A DNA stretch of 64,000 nucleotides, from contig JALIZF010001538.1 in assembly GCA_029948255.1 (NCBI GenBank), positions 62,001 to 126,000 of the forward strand, in the 5' to 3' direction. Both the position numbers and the translations under genes were made by a program. This DNA comes from Telmatactis stephensoni (taxonomy: Eukaryota > Cnidaria > Anthozoa > Actiniaria > Isophelliidae). This document shows positions 25,001 to 35,228 of this stretch, piece by piece. The notes beneath the pieces were generated by a model, which did not search any database, had not been told where the DNA came from, and worked only from the letters and a program-made list of their open reading frames with translations. Within the stretch, counting starts at the first letter, position 1; the number at the start of each line of letters is the position of its first letter.

Positions 25001-28000
25001 AACAACGTTATCCAGTGTACGGTACATGACAAGTAGCTGACGTTTCAAAGCGGGTAGAAAACGAACGATTTTGAAGATACGAAGTAATCGAAAGGAGCGT
25101 AGAACAGAAATGTTGTTGTTGCCATCTCCAAATAACTCGACGATGCTGAAGAAAAAGAATATTTTAAAAATAAATATTAGTAGGATTACAAACTAAATCT
25201 TTTCAAAACTTTTAATTATCTCTTAAATTTGTGCCGTTGTTGCCTCTAGTTGATGTAGCATCTAAATATGGGCTTTTATTACCAAATATGGAATTCCAGT
25301 ATCAAATATGGGATCTGCTACCAAACATGGTTTTCTACGCTTTGGGAAGTGTACTGTAAAGGCCCCGATGCAACTTCTTGCAACTTTTACGCGCACCATT
25401 GTGTTGCATAGTTTGTTCACCCGTGCAATGGTTCAAGTTTAGAACCGAATTCTACTTCTGCTACATTTTCTGAAATATTGCGTGTAACATTGCAGGGGTG
25501 GACAAACGGTGCAACTGTGTTGCGCGCAATGTTGCAAAGAAAAATTGCATCGTGTATTCAGGTGCCGGTTACTTTACGGGCCTGTTAACTTACGGGAAAA
25601 ATTACGTGTGTGCGCGAGGTCCCGTCAATTTGCCTGTCAAACGTTAACCATGGAAATGTGAAACTAACGCGCGCTTCGAGAAACACCCGTAAAGTTTATC
25701 GGGTAAGTTAACGGGCCCGTAAAGTTATCGGGTCTTTCGAGAAACGTTTCTCGGAAGACCCGATAAAATTACGCCAGCTGCAGGCGTAAAGTTAAATGCG
25801 AAACTCAGTTAATAAGAACTTCCTCTCTTAATTACACTTGGATAGGACATTTCGCTTCATTTAGCGCTCTTCTTTGTTGTTTTTCAATAAATTGGGAGTC
25901 ATTCAGCTGTCTAGATAATTTCAAACTCATTTTCTGTTTATTAAAGTCGGTAAACACGGGTTAAAAGTTTGATAATGACCTGATAATGACAATCGAACCA
26001 TCAAACAGATTAAAGGCGTCTTTGATGTAGCCATAGAAACCAAGAGCTATCAACTTAATCACCATTTCCAATGCAAATATGGCAGTAAAAATGTAGTTCA
26101 GGATGTCTAACACTTCGGTCATTGTATCAGGCTGAAAGGAAAAAAAATGAAAAAGTTTGAAATGAAAAAGATAAGGAAGGAAATCAATCAACGGGACAGT
26201 AATGGTGCTTTGTCTTTCAATAAATTTTTATCTTGAAATTAAAGATTTTGTTGGTGAATGTTTTCTTGATTATTTAGCTTCAATCGGTTCAGCTGTTCAT
26301 ATCCCACGATTCCTGTCTGTTGGCAAATGTACAAACGCCATAAAAATACAGTATAACCTTCATTAAGCGACCACACATGATGCACAAAAAGTATAGGTCG
26401 CGGAAATGAAGCTGGAACGGCTTTTGTTCCATTAATCTAGGCCAAGAGAATTGCTTTATGACAGTAAAATGAATATCCACGGCGGGCGAGATGAAGGCGG
26501 GAGGGATGGGTTGGGGACTTGCCCTTTTGTCGTAAGAGATGTTTCAGCTGTCGAGTACACGTTTGATACGCTTACGACTGGTACAGAAAAGGACAAGCAC
26601 AAGCAACATACGTAGACTCACTTATGGCATTTATCATACTGGTGTGAAGAAATATAAGCACTGCTGATGAGGAGAACACTACTGAGTCTTCTGTATGTTG
26701 CTTGCGCTTAAGCCTGGCTTTCACAAGCGAAAGAAACAGTAGCGGAAGCAGCATATGCAGACTCATGGTTGCATTTCGTGAGAAGACAATGCAGTGCATT
26801 ATTGAGACTGCGTATGTTCCGCTTCCGTCTGTTGAGAAAACCAAGCCATATATACTTGTGTCGCTAGTGTGAACCAGGCTTAAGTCAGTATTTGATGGGT
26901 GGGAAATCTCAAAGTTTATCGTTTGATAATCTGGCTAAACAGTTCAACCGTCTCTAGTAACTGAAGACAATAGAGTAATTCTCGTATGAGTATGATACGG
27001 ATCGGGCCGTGGCCGTGTCAGTACCGTGATGTCTATAATAACATTTGAAATTTCCTGCCATAACCGTGTCGTGGCCGTGCCGTGACCGTGCCATGACCGT
27101 GTCGTGACCGCGCCGTGACCGCGTCGTGACTGTGCCGTGAACGTGTCATGAACGTGCCATGACCGTGTCGTGACCGTGCTGTAGCCGTGTCATGACCGTG
27201 CCGTTTTTACAGTTATACAAAAACTACAGTAGTTGACTATGGATTTATGACAAGAGAGTTCTACATTGAATTACCTGACCATAATATTCAATCCCCATGC
27301 TCAATGTATTGATAAAGATGGCCGCCATAATAACATACATAAACCATTTACTCTCCACAGCATCGTGTAAACTTTGCCTGAACTTCGTACGACACGTGAT
27401 CTTTTGCTTGTCTTTTTCAAAATCATCATCAGAATAGTCGGTCTCAGACTCCTCTCCTTCATAAACGGACTCGGACTCAAACTCCTCCACGTTGACACCC
27501 TTTGTCAGGTGCGGCATGTCCTACTGCACATTCACACGCATTTTTAATAACTGACGTCGCAACTGCACTTGCTGTGGCCGTTGCGGCTGCGCTAGAAAGA
27601 GATGCCGCTGACACAAATGAGTGTGCCGCTACATCCGAGGATGCAGATTGTCCGTTGACGTTAACAGCTGCTGTTGCTGTGGTGACCATTTCTCCCATTT
27701 GAGGTGCAGTGGAAGGGCGTATTGAACACGCAGATCCCGTTACTATGGAAATATTGGGTACTGCCCCTGGCAGGTCTGCAGTAAGGTGAGTTCCATTGGT
27801 ATCTTGGTTGTTACCATTTGTTCGGTAGTTCGGCCAGGAACTTGTCCAGGAACTGTCAGAGTGTTTCCAGTTGGCCATTTCAAGGGCTTGAGCATTGCCA
27901 TTAAAATCTGAAGTAGAATGATTTGGTGTGAAGTGTCCGTCAGGTACAGGGCAGTAGTAGCCTTCGATTTGTGCCTGACAGTGTCCTGGACAGTGAACGT

Positions 28001-29337
28001 GATGGTGAAAGTGATGATAGTGATGATGATGGTGATGGTGATGATACACAAGTTTCTTTTTCCGTCTTTTCCGTTTTTTACTAACACGATTTTTATGTAA
28101 AACCGGCTCGCAGGATTTCAAGTTCATTTTTCTTATTAGACGACGTTTAGTCCTTCGAAGCACGTGAGCTATGTATTTAAGTATTTCAACCCAGCAGCCA
28201 TCACGTCCAAAGCGACTACTGGCGATAGTGCTAGTACTGGCTGCGTGTTTACGCCGACTTTGACGCATTAAATCGTTTTCTCTTTGTTTTGTTTCTTGGA
28301 ATTGTGTTGTTATGACAACAAGGCAAAGATTGGTCATAAAGTAGGAACCAATCTAGAACAAGAAGAGAGAAAACTTATCAAAATAGTAGTTACTAACTGA
28401 GATAGTTTCTCTTTGAACAGTCCAATCATTGCTCAGACATTCCTTCAATCTCGTACCCGGAGCTCGCGTTACTTTTGGCCAGCGGCCAAGAACAATGGAG
28501 CCCTCGTTCTTCGCCGCTGGCCAAATATAATCGCGGGCTGTGGGTACGAGACTGACATTCCTTGGAAAAGTATACAGTTTGCCACTGCACACGCGCAAAC
28601 TGCTGACCACAACGAACTGCTGGCAGTAGCGTACGTTAGATATTTTGGCAGAATTGAAGTACACATTATGATCAGAGATTATAATTATTATATAATTTAT
28701 AATTTGTAAATTATATTTACAAATTACTTTGTTTACTGGATCGATCCTTGTCTCGAATTGCATTGCTTGGGATAGTCAGTTAACTAGAATATCAAAAATA
28801 GACTATTACATTGTATTATTCAAATTTTGTTATCAAAGTTCAACTTACCACAATTAAAACTACAAAATAAATAAAATCCCATTGACTATTGGCATCTTGG
28901 ATATAATACATTATGTCGGACCAGCCCTCTAACGTTATAACCTGACGGGAAAAGAATGGGAACTAGTGAGTGGTAATGCGTAGGCCTGAGGCCAGGAATG
29001 AACGAGCGAAAATTAAATCATTCATCACCATCATAATCATTCTCGCCGTAATATATCTTAGCTGTCATCGTCAACATCATCAAGAGGTGGTTTATCATAT
29101 GACCTGTAGGGGCCCTGCCGCGCGCTCTTAATAAAACGTTCAGAAAAAGTCACGTGACGGGGGCCGGACGCCTTTGTGCAAGCGGACCGAAAAACCGTTT
29201 GGCTCTGTTCGTTTCGATTTCCGCACGCTATATTTTTATTAGAATCACAAAGTTTTTAAGCACTTCTTATAACAGAAAAATCAAGTCGTATGATAAAATG
29301 CTTATCAATGCGATTGGTCCGAACGGCATGACCTCGA

Positions 29338-29379
<42 letters not shown>

Positions 29380-32300
29380 CACATAATCTTCACTAAAAGC
29401 ATCAACAGCAACGATAAAAGAATAAAAAGGTTAATAACACTTTTCATAGTTGGTCCCACTACTCCAGGGAAATCCTCTGTAATTTACAGTTAAATTCAAG
29501 AAGGCGATAATCAATAACTAACCTGGAAAATGGCTACCCATGCGATGAGTATATTATCAAATGACACAGTATCATATTCAGGGTTCATATTGAACGTCCC
29601 CGCACCTGGAGTAATACTGGTTCCAGTTAACGCATGCGTTTGTATAGTTTGACTGTAAAGTCTTGTTTATGTAGGAATTGTAGTCTAATGAACAATCGCG
29701 ACCATTTTGGTGATACGGTGGTACGGTGCCTTTGTCAGTACAGACTTTCATGCCGGAGTTTTCGGGCAAAGAACAAACCAGGTCACCACCACCGGAAGGC
29801 TTGTAATAGGAACTTAAGTTGTAGCTGAAACGAAAACATTTAATTTTGGTCTGAAATTCACTTTGTAAAAAATCGATTATACATCGGAAATCTTCGTAAT
29901 CAGTCGATAGTATATCGGAGATATTCGTGTTGTGTTTCTCTCCGCAGAAAAAATATTAGATATATAGAATTGAATATCACAATCGTTAATTTGTTAGTAT
30001 ATGCACAAAATAGTCGCATGTATAATATATATATATAATATATAATATATATAATATTAAATCGATAACATATCGGAAGTATTGTTTTATCACTTACGTC
30101 TGTGCTGAAATGTTCGGGGGTAGCTCGAGAATACATCGGTTCCTCAAGAGTCCTTGCCACATCTGAACTCCAACTATGCCAAAAATGCTAAAGATGAGAC
30201 TGCACATGGCAAGAACGTTGCCTAGCATTGGTAGTGTATCTAGTAGTAGCGTGACGAGAATTCGTATGCCTATATATGGAAAAATGTCACGACAGTTAAG
30301 TTGCGTCACGAAAGATTAACGTGTGTTCACTAGGTACCCCATCCCCCTAAAAATCAATAAAAATCAAAGCACATTATAACTGGTTGTAACTCAAACTGTG
30401 CTTAGTTTAGTGACTACACGGTTACTAGATGTTTAAGCATTAGTGTCATGCTCATTTCCATGGTAACTGGTAGCAATGGTAACAGGTCGTCATGGTAACT
30501 TACTTGGTACTCTATTAATTGCTCTCAAAGGTCGAAGAACTCTTATAGCTCTTACAGCTGTCATGTACTTTCCTTTGTCGTAAAACAATTCAAACGTCCT
30601 AACAAACAGAAACAACATGACTCTCGAGTCAGTATTTTTTACTTTTATTCCGGTGTTAGTATCATAAGCTGTACGGTAGGACTTTTGTTTATGAACTGGA
30701 AAATGCTGTTTAGATTAGTCAGACACCACGGCAAAATGTACTACGCATGCGCGCCTTCCCAGTCCTCCTCAATGTTGGCCTCAATGAAAACATTCGGCAG
30801 TCAAACAAACAAAACTTTGTCCGGAGAAACTCAAGCCAAACTCACTCCCCCAAAAAACTGAGGTTAAAGGACTTTGCATTTGTTGTATATTCTTATGCCT
30901 GTCTTCTCTCAATACTTTTCTGTTTTCTTCCGTGTTCAAAATTAAGCTCAAAGATATGATATAGGAAAATTTAAAGAAAACAATTCTAACAAATTTTGCT
31001 TGGGATTCCTGTGGTCAAGGACGCGGACGCGCGTAAGCCCCGCGAAATCTTGCGCATGCGCAGTTGTTTTGCCGCAGTGTCGATTATTCATGAGGGGATT
31101 ATATCAATAGGAAGATAAGTAAGTAGGGAGGACGGGGCAGGGGTTGATTACCGCGGGATATAGAAGAACTCGATCTCATACGGTTTGGTAGTTGTGAATA
31201 TTCAGATCAAGTTTATTGATGTGTACAGTTTGCTCCTGATACAAGAGACGTAAACACCACTATCTGTTGATAAATCCTTGTTCAGTGGATAAAATGATGG
31301 CGTTTTTAAATAAATTTATTCACCGGATAAACATTTATCCATCAGATAGCGCTACCACCCCTTCCAGTCTGTAGCTATATACTCAATTGCAACACGACTA
31401 TATTTCCCCCGGTTTTGGGCCGGGAGTTTACATATATTTTGGGTGGGGATGCTCGTCGTACATTTGAGGGGTCAAAATCAGTAATCTTGTACCTTTTGGG
31501 GTGTCTCAAATGTTTTGAACAGCCAGAGACACAGCTGTTACCTTTCAGGGTTTTTCAGTCAGTAAGTGATGCCCACAAAAACTTTACAAGTAGAGTGTTC
31601 GAAAATAAAATATTAATTTCATTTATTGTTTTGGAGTTGGTATCTTTTAGGGGTAAAAACCATGTGTTGCCACGCCCACCTGGATAAGATTCAGGTACCT
31701 TTATTTTTAGGGGTCATTTTCAAAATTTCCGATGAGCATCCCCACGCTTCTTTAGATATATAGGAGTCCCCACCGAGTCCCCAGCCCCGGGCTATGTTTA
31801 AAATAGAAACTATCTCTCTAAGATGGACAGATAAACATGTCCAGAGGGGAATCTGTCTTAAGTGTTTATTATTGTATTCGGTCTTACCCGGCGGCCACAA
31901 TAAAGCAATCCAGCTTGTTCCAGTTATCTGACAGATATCCCAGCTTGCCAAAGATTCCAAGGGCGAACCATTTACACAACATTTCGACCACAAAGAAGAA
32001 GTAGATGGCCAATTCTATTTTCTCTAAAATCTTGCATTTCTCTGTCTTGCAGTCTGGGTCGAACGGGTCGTACAACCCTAGCGTGATGCAGTTACAAAGA
32101 ATTACAAAAATACTAATTCGTTCAAAATATTTGAAGAAAGTTAAGGAAGAAAGTTATAAATAGCTCAAAAATTGAAATTTTAAACACAATTTGTGTTAAT
32201 TTCCTACATTTAGTGAAATAGTACCCCTATTGAATACATATTCTATCATTTCTTCCTAACTGCTTATCTTTCCATCTGTAACCCCTTTCTTGTTTAAAAC

Positions 32301-35228
32301 GTAAAAATGTGCCCATTCCATATACCTCCAGCGTCAAAATGTATTTTCTCTGGGTGGAGTCAACCAGTGGCCATCTAGTCAATCGTAGGGAGAATTCCCC
32401 CCCCCCCCCCCACCCAACCCCCATGATACCAATTTTGTGCATTGCACATCCTCACGACTCGGTACCACAACAGCTTCTGTTTCCCTTTAAATAATTACTG
32501 TAAAGAATTATTTATGTCTGTGTTTCTTTTTTATGTTTTCATTTTAAAACTGAATCTCCTCCCCTAACCACTTTAAAAGATGATACATTGCTACATTAGG
32601 ACAAAACAGATTACTATCTCTCTCATAAACCGACATTTTTTTAGTTTTAATTGCGTGCTCATAATGAACAAGCTAAAAAAGATTCCATAATATTAGCGAT
32701 TTATTAAGGTGATTTCTTGTTAGTCTTGTTGGTCAAGGGTGAAAATTTACACCGACTATGAGACGACTACTTATTAATTCCATATTTGTTGGCATACATG
32801 GATTGAAGCATTCTGATGTTTTACGGTTAACCTCAACCATCTGCAAAAATACTAGTCGACCAACCCGTGACAACCCTGGGTTTATCTCTGGTATATTCAA
32901 GTGAAGTATAGAGTACGTTTTGGCTTCTCAGAAGGAGAAATGACAATATTGATTTTGTGTTTATCCGATATGACGTGGGATGGTCTATTGAAATAGCAGT
33001 GGCAAACAGGAAAAAATTGTAAATGTTGTCTTTTTTTCATGGTAATTTATTTTTTTTTTTTTGGAATATTTAAATAAAAATACATGAAACAATAATGTCA
33101 CTCCCGAATTTTGCGCTAATGGGATACTAATTTTAATGTATGAAGAAATAATAGTTAAATATAAAACTAAATTCTTTATAAATTTGCGAATTAAAGGAAA
33201 TTGACTGCGAAAATGACCGATAGGTTTGCTGTTCGTCACTTGGTCGTATACCACGATAAACCATTTACATGTATAAAAACATGCCTATCGAAAACTAACG
33301 ATAAGACAGCAATTGTCCTGTACCTTGTTACTGGGTTTTTAAATTAAAAATGGGGTTAAAATATATTTTAATCGCCCTCGCTCGTCAATCATTCAAATAG
33401 CATGGCCCTATCAAATCAGACAACTCTTTCTCCTGACAGCTGCCTCAGCTGCTAATTTTTTTTGGAAATGAAGAATAAGGAAAAAACATCTCCAATCTAT
33501 TTCGTGATTATAAATGCCATTTAAAAAGACAACACGAATAAACACGAAAAATTGAAAACCAAATATGTGAAAATGTTATATTTATGTATATAAATTTCCT
33601 TAGGCGAATGTAAATACCTCTCCAGACTTCTTTTGCTAATTTAAAAAGCGATTTGTCTCGCTAGTTAAATCGAGTGGAGTCGTTGCCATGGTTACCATTT
33701 GTCGCACCACGGCTGGGGACCCGATGTAATATTGCATTCTTAGTAGTTTGCCGTATTGATAAATCCGTGTTTGGGAGACGCTCTTTAGGCTAACTCGGCC
33801 ATTTGCTGACAAGATAAGCCACATAAGATGAAGATGGGCACGGTTCTATAAATAAACGTCAAAATGAACAATTTTAATTTTGTCGACGAATCCCACACAA
33901 GGAAACTTATTGTGAAATGTTTTAGGAAATTCTAAAAACTCACCAATCTTTTCCGGCCCTTTAAATCTGAATATTTCAATTTAAAAATTGAACGAATTGG
34001 AAAGATAAAAAAGAGATCATTGATCGTCTTGGATGTAGGATGTTACCGGATGTAAAAACAGACATCCATATTCAATCAACCAAAGAAAAAAGAAGAAATA
34101 CGAACAATACGGAACGGAATATTCGGTAACTTCGAGTCAAATTTGTAATTCAATTTGTAAATTCTAAAGTCGTTGCATATTCTAGACAGAATAGGACGTC
34201 TTAGCCTCATTAAACATTTACAGAGTCCTTTGCAGAATCTACTGCACAATGGCTGGCCGTTGCTAATAAACTTCACTGTTTTTAAAACCGTGAGGTAAAA
34301 ACACAAATCTAACGAGGAAAATCAACGAATCAAGGCGGCCGTAGAAGTATTATGGTTAAGAAAACAAAATCTCTATGATCTCTTATTTTTGACAATGCAA
34401 ATGCCTAGCTTAAGACGCCTTGCACATATTTTTCGCTCTCCGGATTTATGGATAATCGGGGAAATTTATAGATGCCAGATTCAACACACAAGAGTTTTAA
34501 CCGTGGTGAGCCAAATATCAACCGTGAATCTTCGGTGGTTTTCAATGGGTATTTTTTGAACCTGTTTGCTCATTTACTTTTAGCTTTTCTTATCAAAATG
34601 AAAAGAAAGACTATTTTTGACTTTATCGTTGAATTAAACTTAAAATTTCACCATGGTTCTCAGCTCGAAGAATCAGAAGATCAGACGGAATTGAATTATT
34701 TTTTTAGCAGTTTAAGACCTAAGGCACTGAACACTAGATATAGTTTTCCTCAACCAATTTTGTGGTCAAACATGCAATATAAGTCACTTTGAATTTAAAA
34801 TTAACATCAAGCACTCGTTCATTCATTTGAAAGACTGGATCACATGCGTCTAAAGAAGAAAGGAATTGTAGGTTATTGGGTTGACACGACTGCAGGCTAT
34901 TTTCAGTTAGTAAAATAAACAAGGCAACATGAGTAAGGATCAAATCTAATAAACCAAACGTAAAGTAACACACAAGAAAAGGATATGGCCACGAAACCAA
35001 TTTCACAAACAGAAGTCTTGGTAATTTTTCCCGTTTTAAGCAATAAAACACCACTGGTTGAAAGCCCTCCATGAGATCCCATTCATCGACATTTTCATCG
35101 CCATCATGCCGTTCAATATGATGTTTTTCGTCCAACTGGTAGTCCTTTGGATCTTTAAAATTCCCAAGTTCGATGGCATTTTCTGGGTTTGAATTCGTGT
35201 TGGTATCCTCTGATTTTCCTTGAAGCAT
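14864..35228 (-). CDS. CACNA1G/H/I-like (CaV3): T-type voltage-gated calcium channel alpha-1 subunit (CaV3), complete, 25 exons
   Basis: Exons in coding order: 35228-34987, 32130-31888, 30598-30504, 30269-30098, 29824-29523, 28941-28849, 28352-27275, 26131-25980, 25145-24842, 24106-23948, 23555-23137, 22999-22896, 22811-22688, 22188-22120, 21525-21341, 20904-20777, 20485-20363, 20065-19976, 19145-18959, 18879-18612, 18238-18108, 17540-17470, 17392-17314, 16513-16395, 16093-14864. Four six-helix domains have pore motifs TLEGW, TQEDW, TKDGW and TGDNW, giving the EEDD filter diagnostic of T-type channels (L/N/P types use EEEE; NALCN differs). S4 segments such as [13 protein letters not shown] and [14 protein letters not shown] are intact. 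The ATG at 35228 follows an in-frame TGA. Summed length is about 2,053 residues after removing one base at each of five +1 slips. It would carry low-voltage-activated calcium current at the plasma membrane. Vertebrates have three paralogues; subtype orthology is not assignable. Confidence 0.97.
16746..16909. mobile_element. Foldback element family C, copy 1
   Basis: Ends CTGGGCCCAG and GGGCCCAG, with inner GTTGTTCGAA / TTTCAAACAAC arms and AGCGCTAATCGT. It lies in the channel intron between 16514 and 17313. A second copy is at 47434-47561. Confidence 0.65.
17012..17221. mobile_element. Foldback element family B, copy 1
   Basis: AAGCCTACGCGACT at the left matches AGTCGCGTAGGCTT at the right, with GAAAAGGAGT / ACTCCCTTTC just inside. 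Two further copies are at 39766-39983 and 41681-41900. It lies in a channel intron. Confidence 0.8.
18539..18590. repeat. Dispersed 51-bp sequence, copy 1
   Basis: GAGCTCGAGCCAAATATTTT followed by CCCGTCCGGTCCTCCTACTC recurs almost exactly at 29326-29378. Probably the terminus of a larger dispersed element extending toward 18309. Confidence 0.65.
19772..19797 (+). repeat. Poly(A) run of about 26 bases
   Basis: Uninterrupted A run in a channel intron. The flanks (CAAACTAAATTGG at 19656 and CCAATTTAGTTTGG at 19844) form an inverted pair, so the run lies within a foldback of about 200 bp. Confidence 0.7.
20613..20690. repeat. GAAA/GAAT tetranucleotide microsatellite
   Basis: Runs of AAAG and GAAT/TGAA in a channel intron; the minus-strand open frame over it (Phe/Ser/His-rich) is an artefact. 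Confidence 0.85.
21605..21864. mobile_element. Foldback element with TTAACGTTGTC ends, copy 1
   Basis: Left TAGCTATTTCAATTAACGTT and right AACGTTAATTGAATTAGCTA are near-perfect complements, continuing inward through GAAAAAAGCCTAAAG; arms are about 50 bp. Similar AACGTTGTC termini occur at 39743-40003 and 45325-45575. Confidence 0.85.
22441..22541 (+). mobile_element. SINE fragment (3' part)
   Basis: GGTTTTCCTCCCTCAGTAAA, GAGCTGAGAGTTGTGTGC and AATGTAGTGGTAGTGTGTG match the 3' half of the SINE at 61140-61411. The tRNA-like head is missing. Confidence 0.6.
23707..23872. mobile_element. Foldback MITE, about 165 bp
   Basis: Arms of about 70 bp: left AAGCTACTTCGTAG, GGGGTTTTATCC and GAGGGGATTGA; right TCAATCCCCTC, GGATAAAAATCC and CTACAAAGTAGCTT. 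It lies in the channel intron just after domain II S6. Confidence 0.75.
25719..25772. repeat. 54-bp near-perfect palindrome
   Basis: GTAAAGTTATCGGGTCTTTC GAGAAAC runs directly into its complement with three mismatches and no loop. Related ACTTACGGG/CCCGTAAAG segments at 25574-25720 suggest it is the centre of a degraded foldback element. Confidence 0.75.
27063..27204. repeat. 10-bp minisatellite (CGTGACCGTG)n
   Basis: About 14 degenerate copies of CCGTGCCGTGACCGTGTCGT-type units in the intron 3' of the exon 27275-28352. Flanks (GATGTCTATAA, TTCCTGCC, GTTTTTACAGTTA) match the shorter element at 12300-12440, so it expanded inside a dispersed element. Confidence 0.85.
27275..28352 (-). CDS. CaV3 exon 7: end of IS6, I-II linker with poly-His, and IIS1
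   Basis: Starts with [18 protein letters not shown] (IS6) and [15 protein letters not shown], then [20 protein letters not shown], matching the helix-loop-helix gating-brake region of CaV3 channels. A basic stretch KKRKRRKKK precedes a histidine tract (eight consecutive His plus a HHFHHHVH cluster, near 27998-28049). An Ala/Ser-rich segment and an acidic segment lead to IIS1 ([15 protein letters not shown]). The frame slips +1 between 27535 and 27480; dropping one C from CCC at 27498-27500 joins both parts. Confidence 0.9.
28449..28551. mobile_element. Foldback MITE, about 100 bp
   Basis: TCTCGTACCC at the left is complemented by GGGTACGAGA at the right; inner arms TTTTGGCCAGCGGC and GCCGCTGGCCA. 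In a channel intron. Confidence 0.8.
29326..29378. repeat. Dispersed 51-bp sequence, copy 2
   Basis: Same orientation and nearly identical to 18539-18590. The likely other end of the element is near 29148 (CACGTGACGGGGGCCGGACG), a partial inverted match. Confidence 0.65.
30745..31081 (+). repeat. Dispersed repeat D, copy 1
   Basis: About 335 bp, from ACGCATGCGCGCCTTCCCAG to CGCATGCGCAGTTGTTTTGC, strongly similar to 41937-42272 in the same orientation, sharing CCCAGTCCTCCTCAATG, AAACAAAACTTTGTC and GGGATTCCTGTGGT. No coding potential. It lies in channel intron 2. Confidence 0.85.
31415..31790 (+). repeat. Dispersed repeat E, copy 1
   Basis: About 370 bp similar to 61838-62200 in the same orientation; shared blocks include GGGTGTCTCAAAT, ACCTTTCAGGGT, CCACCTGGATAAGA and CATTTTCAAAATTTC. 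Origin unknown. It lies in channel intron 2. Confidence 0.85.
32140..32148 (-). promoter_or_regulatory. U12-type branch point TTCCTTAAC
   Basis: Exact match to the consensus, at the short distance from the acceptor typical of U12 introns, which lack a long polypyrimidine tract. Confidence 0.85.
34978..34986 (-). promoter_or_regulatory. U12-type 5' splice site ATATCCTTT
   Basis: Exact match to the AT-class minor-spliceosome donor directly after TCGTGGCC of exon 1. No usable GT lies at this position; the nearest GT is 11 bases further on and does not preserve the conserved protein segment. Confidence 0.85.

Larger units (their letters stand above)
32131..34986 (-). other. CaV3 intron 1: candidate U12-type intron with AT-AA termini
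   Basis: The exon ends TGGCC and the intron starts ATATCCTTTT, the canonical AT-class U12 5' splice site. Near the other end lies TTCCTTAAC (32148-32140), the U12 branch-point consensus, 9 bases before the inferred junction at 32131/32130. Joining there gives [12 protein letters not shown], matching the conserved FERIS segment leading into IS1. No AG lies between the branch point and that junction, and the three bases before it are CAA. The best GT-AG alternative would delete FERIS. The intron is 2,856 bases with no other recognised gene. U12 introns are established in related sodium and calcium channel genes. Confidence 0.8.

Noticed and set aside
34472..34792. 106-codon plus-strand frame in CaV3 intron 1
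   Set aside because: Antisense to exon-proximal intron sequence with no domain, signal or homologous motif.
14864..35228. NALCN or high-voltage-activated calcium channel identity
   Set aside because: The pore residues are E, E, D, D, the III-IV linker and helix-loop-helix I-II linker are T-type, and there is no beta-subunit interaction motif or IQ region.
14864..35228. CaV3 as a pseudogene because of frame slips
   Set aside because: All 25 exons keep splice sites, phases and conserved motifs; slips are single-base, in one direction and mostly at homopolymers.
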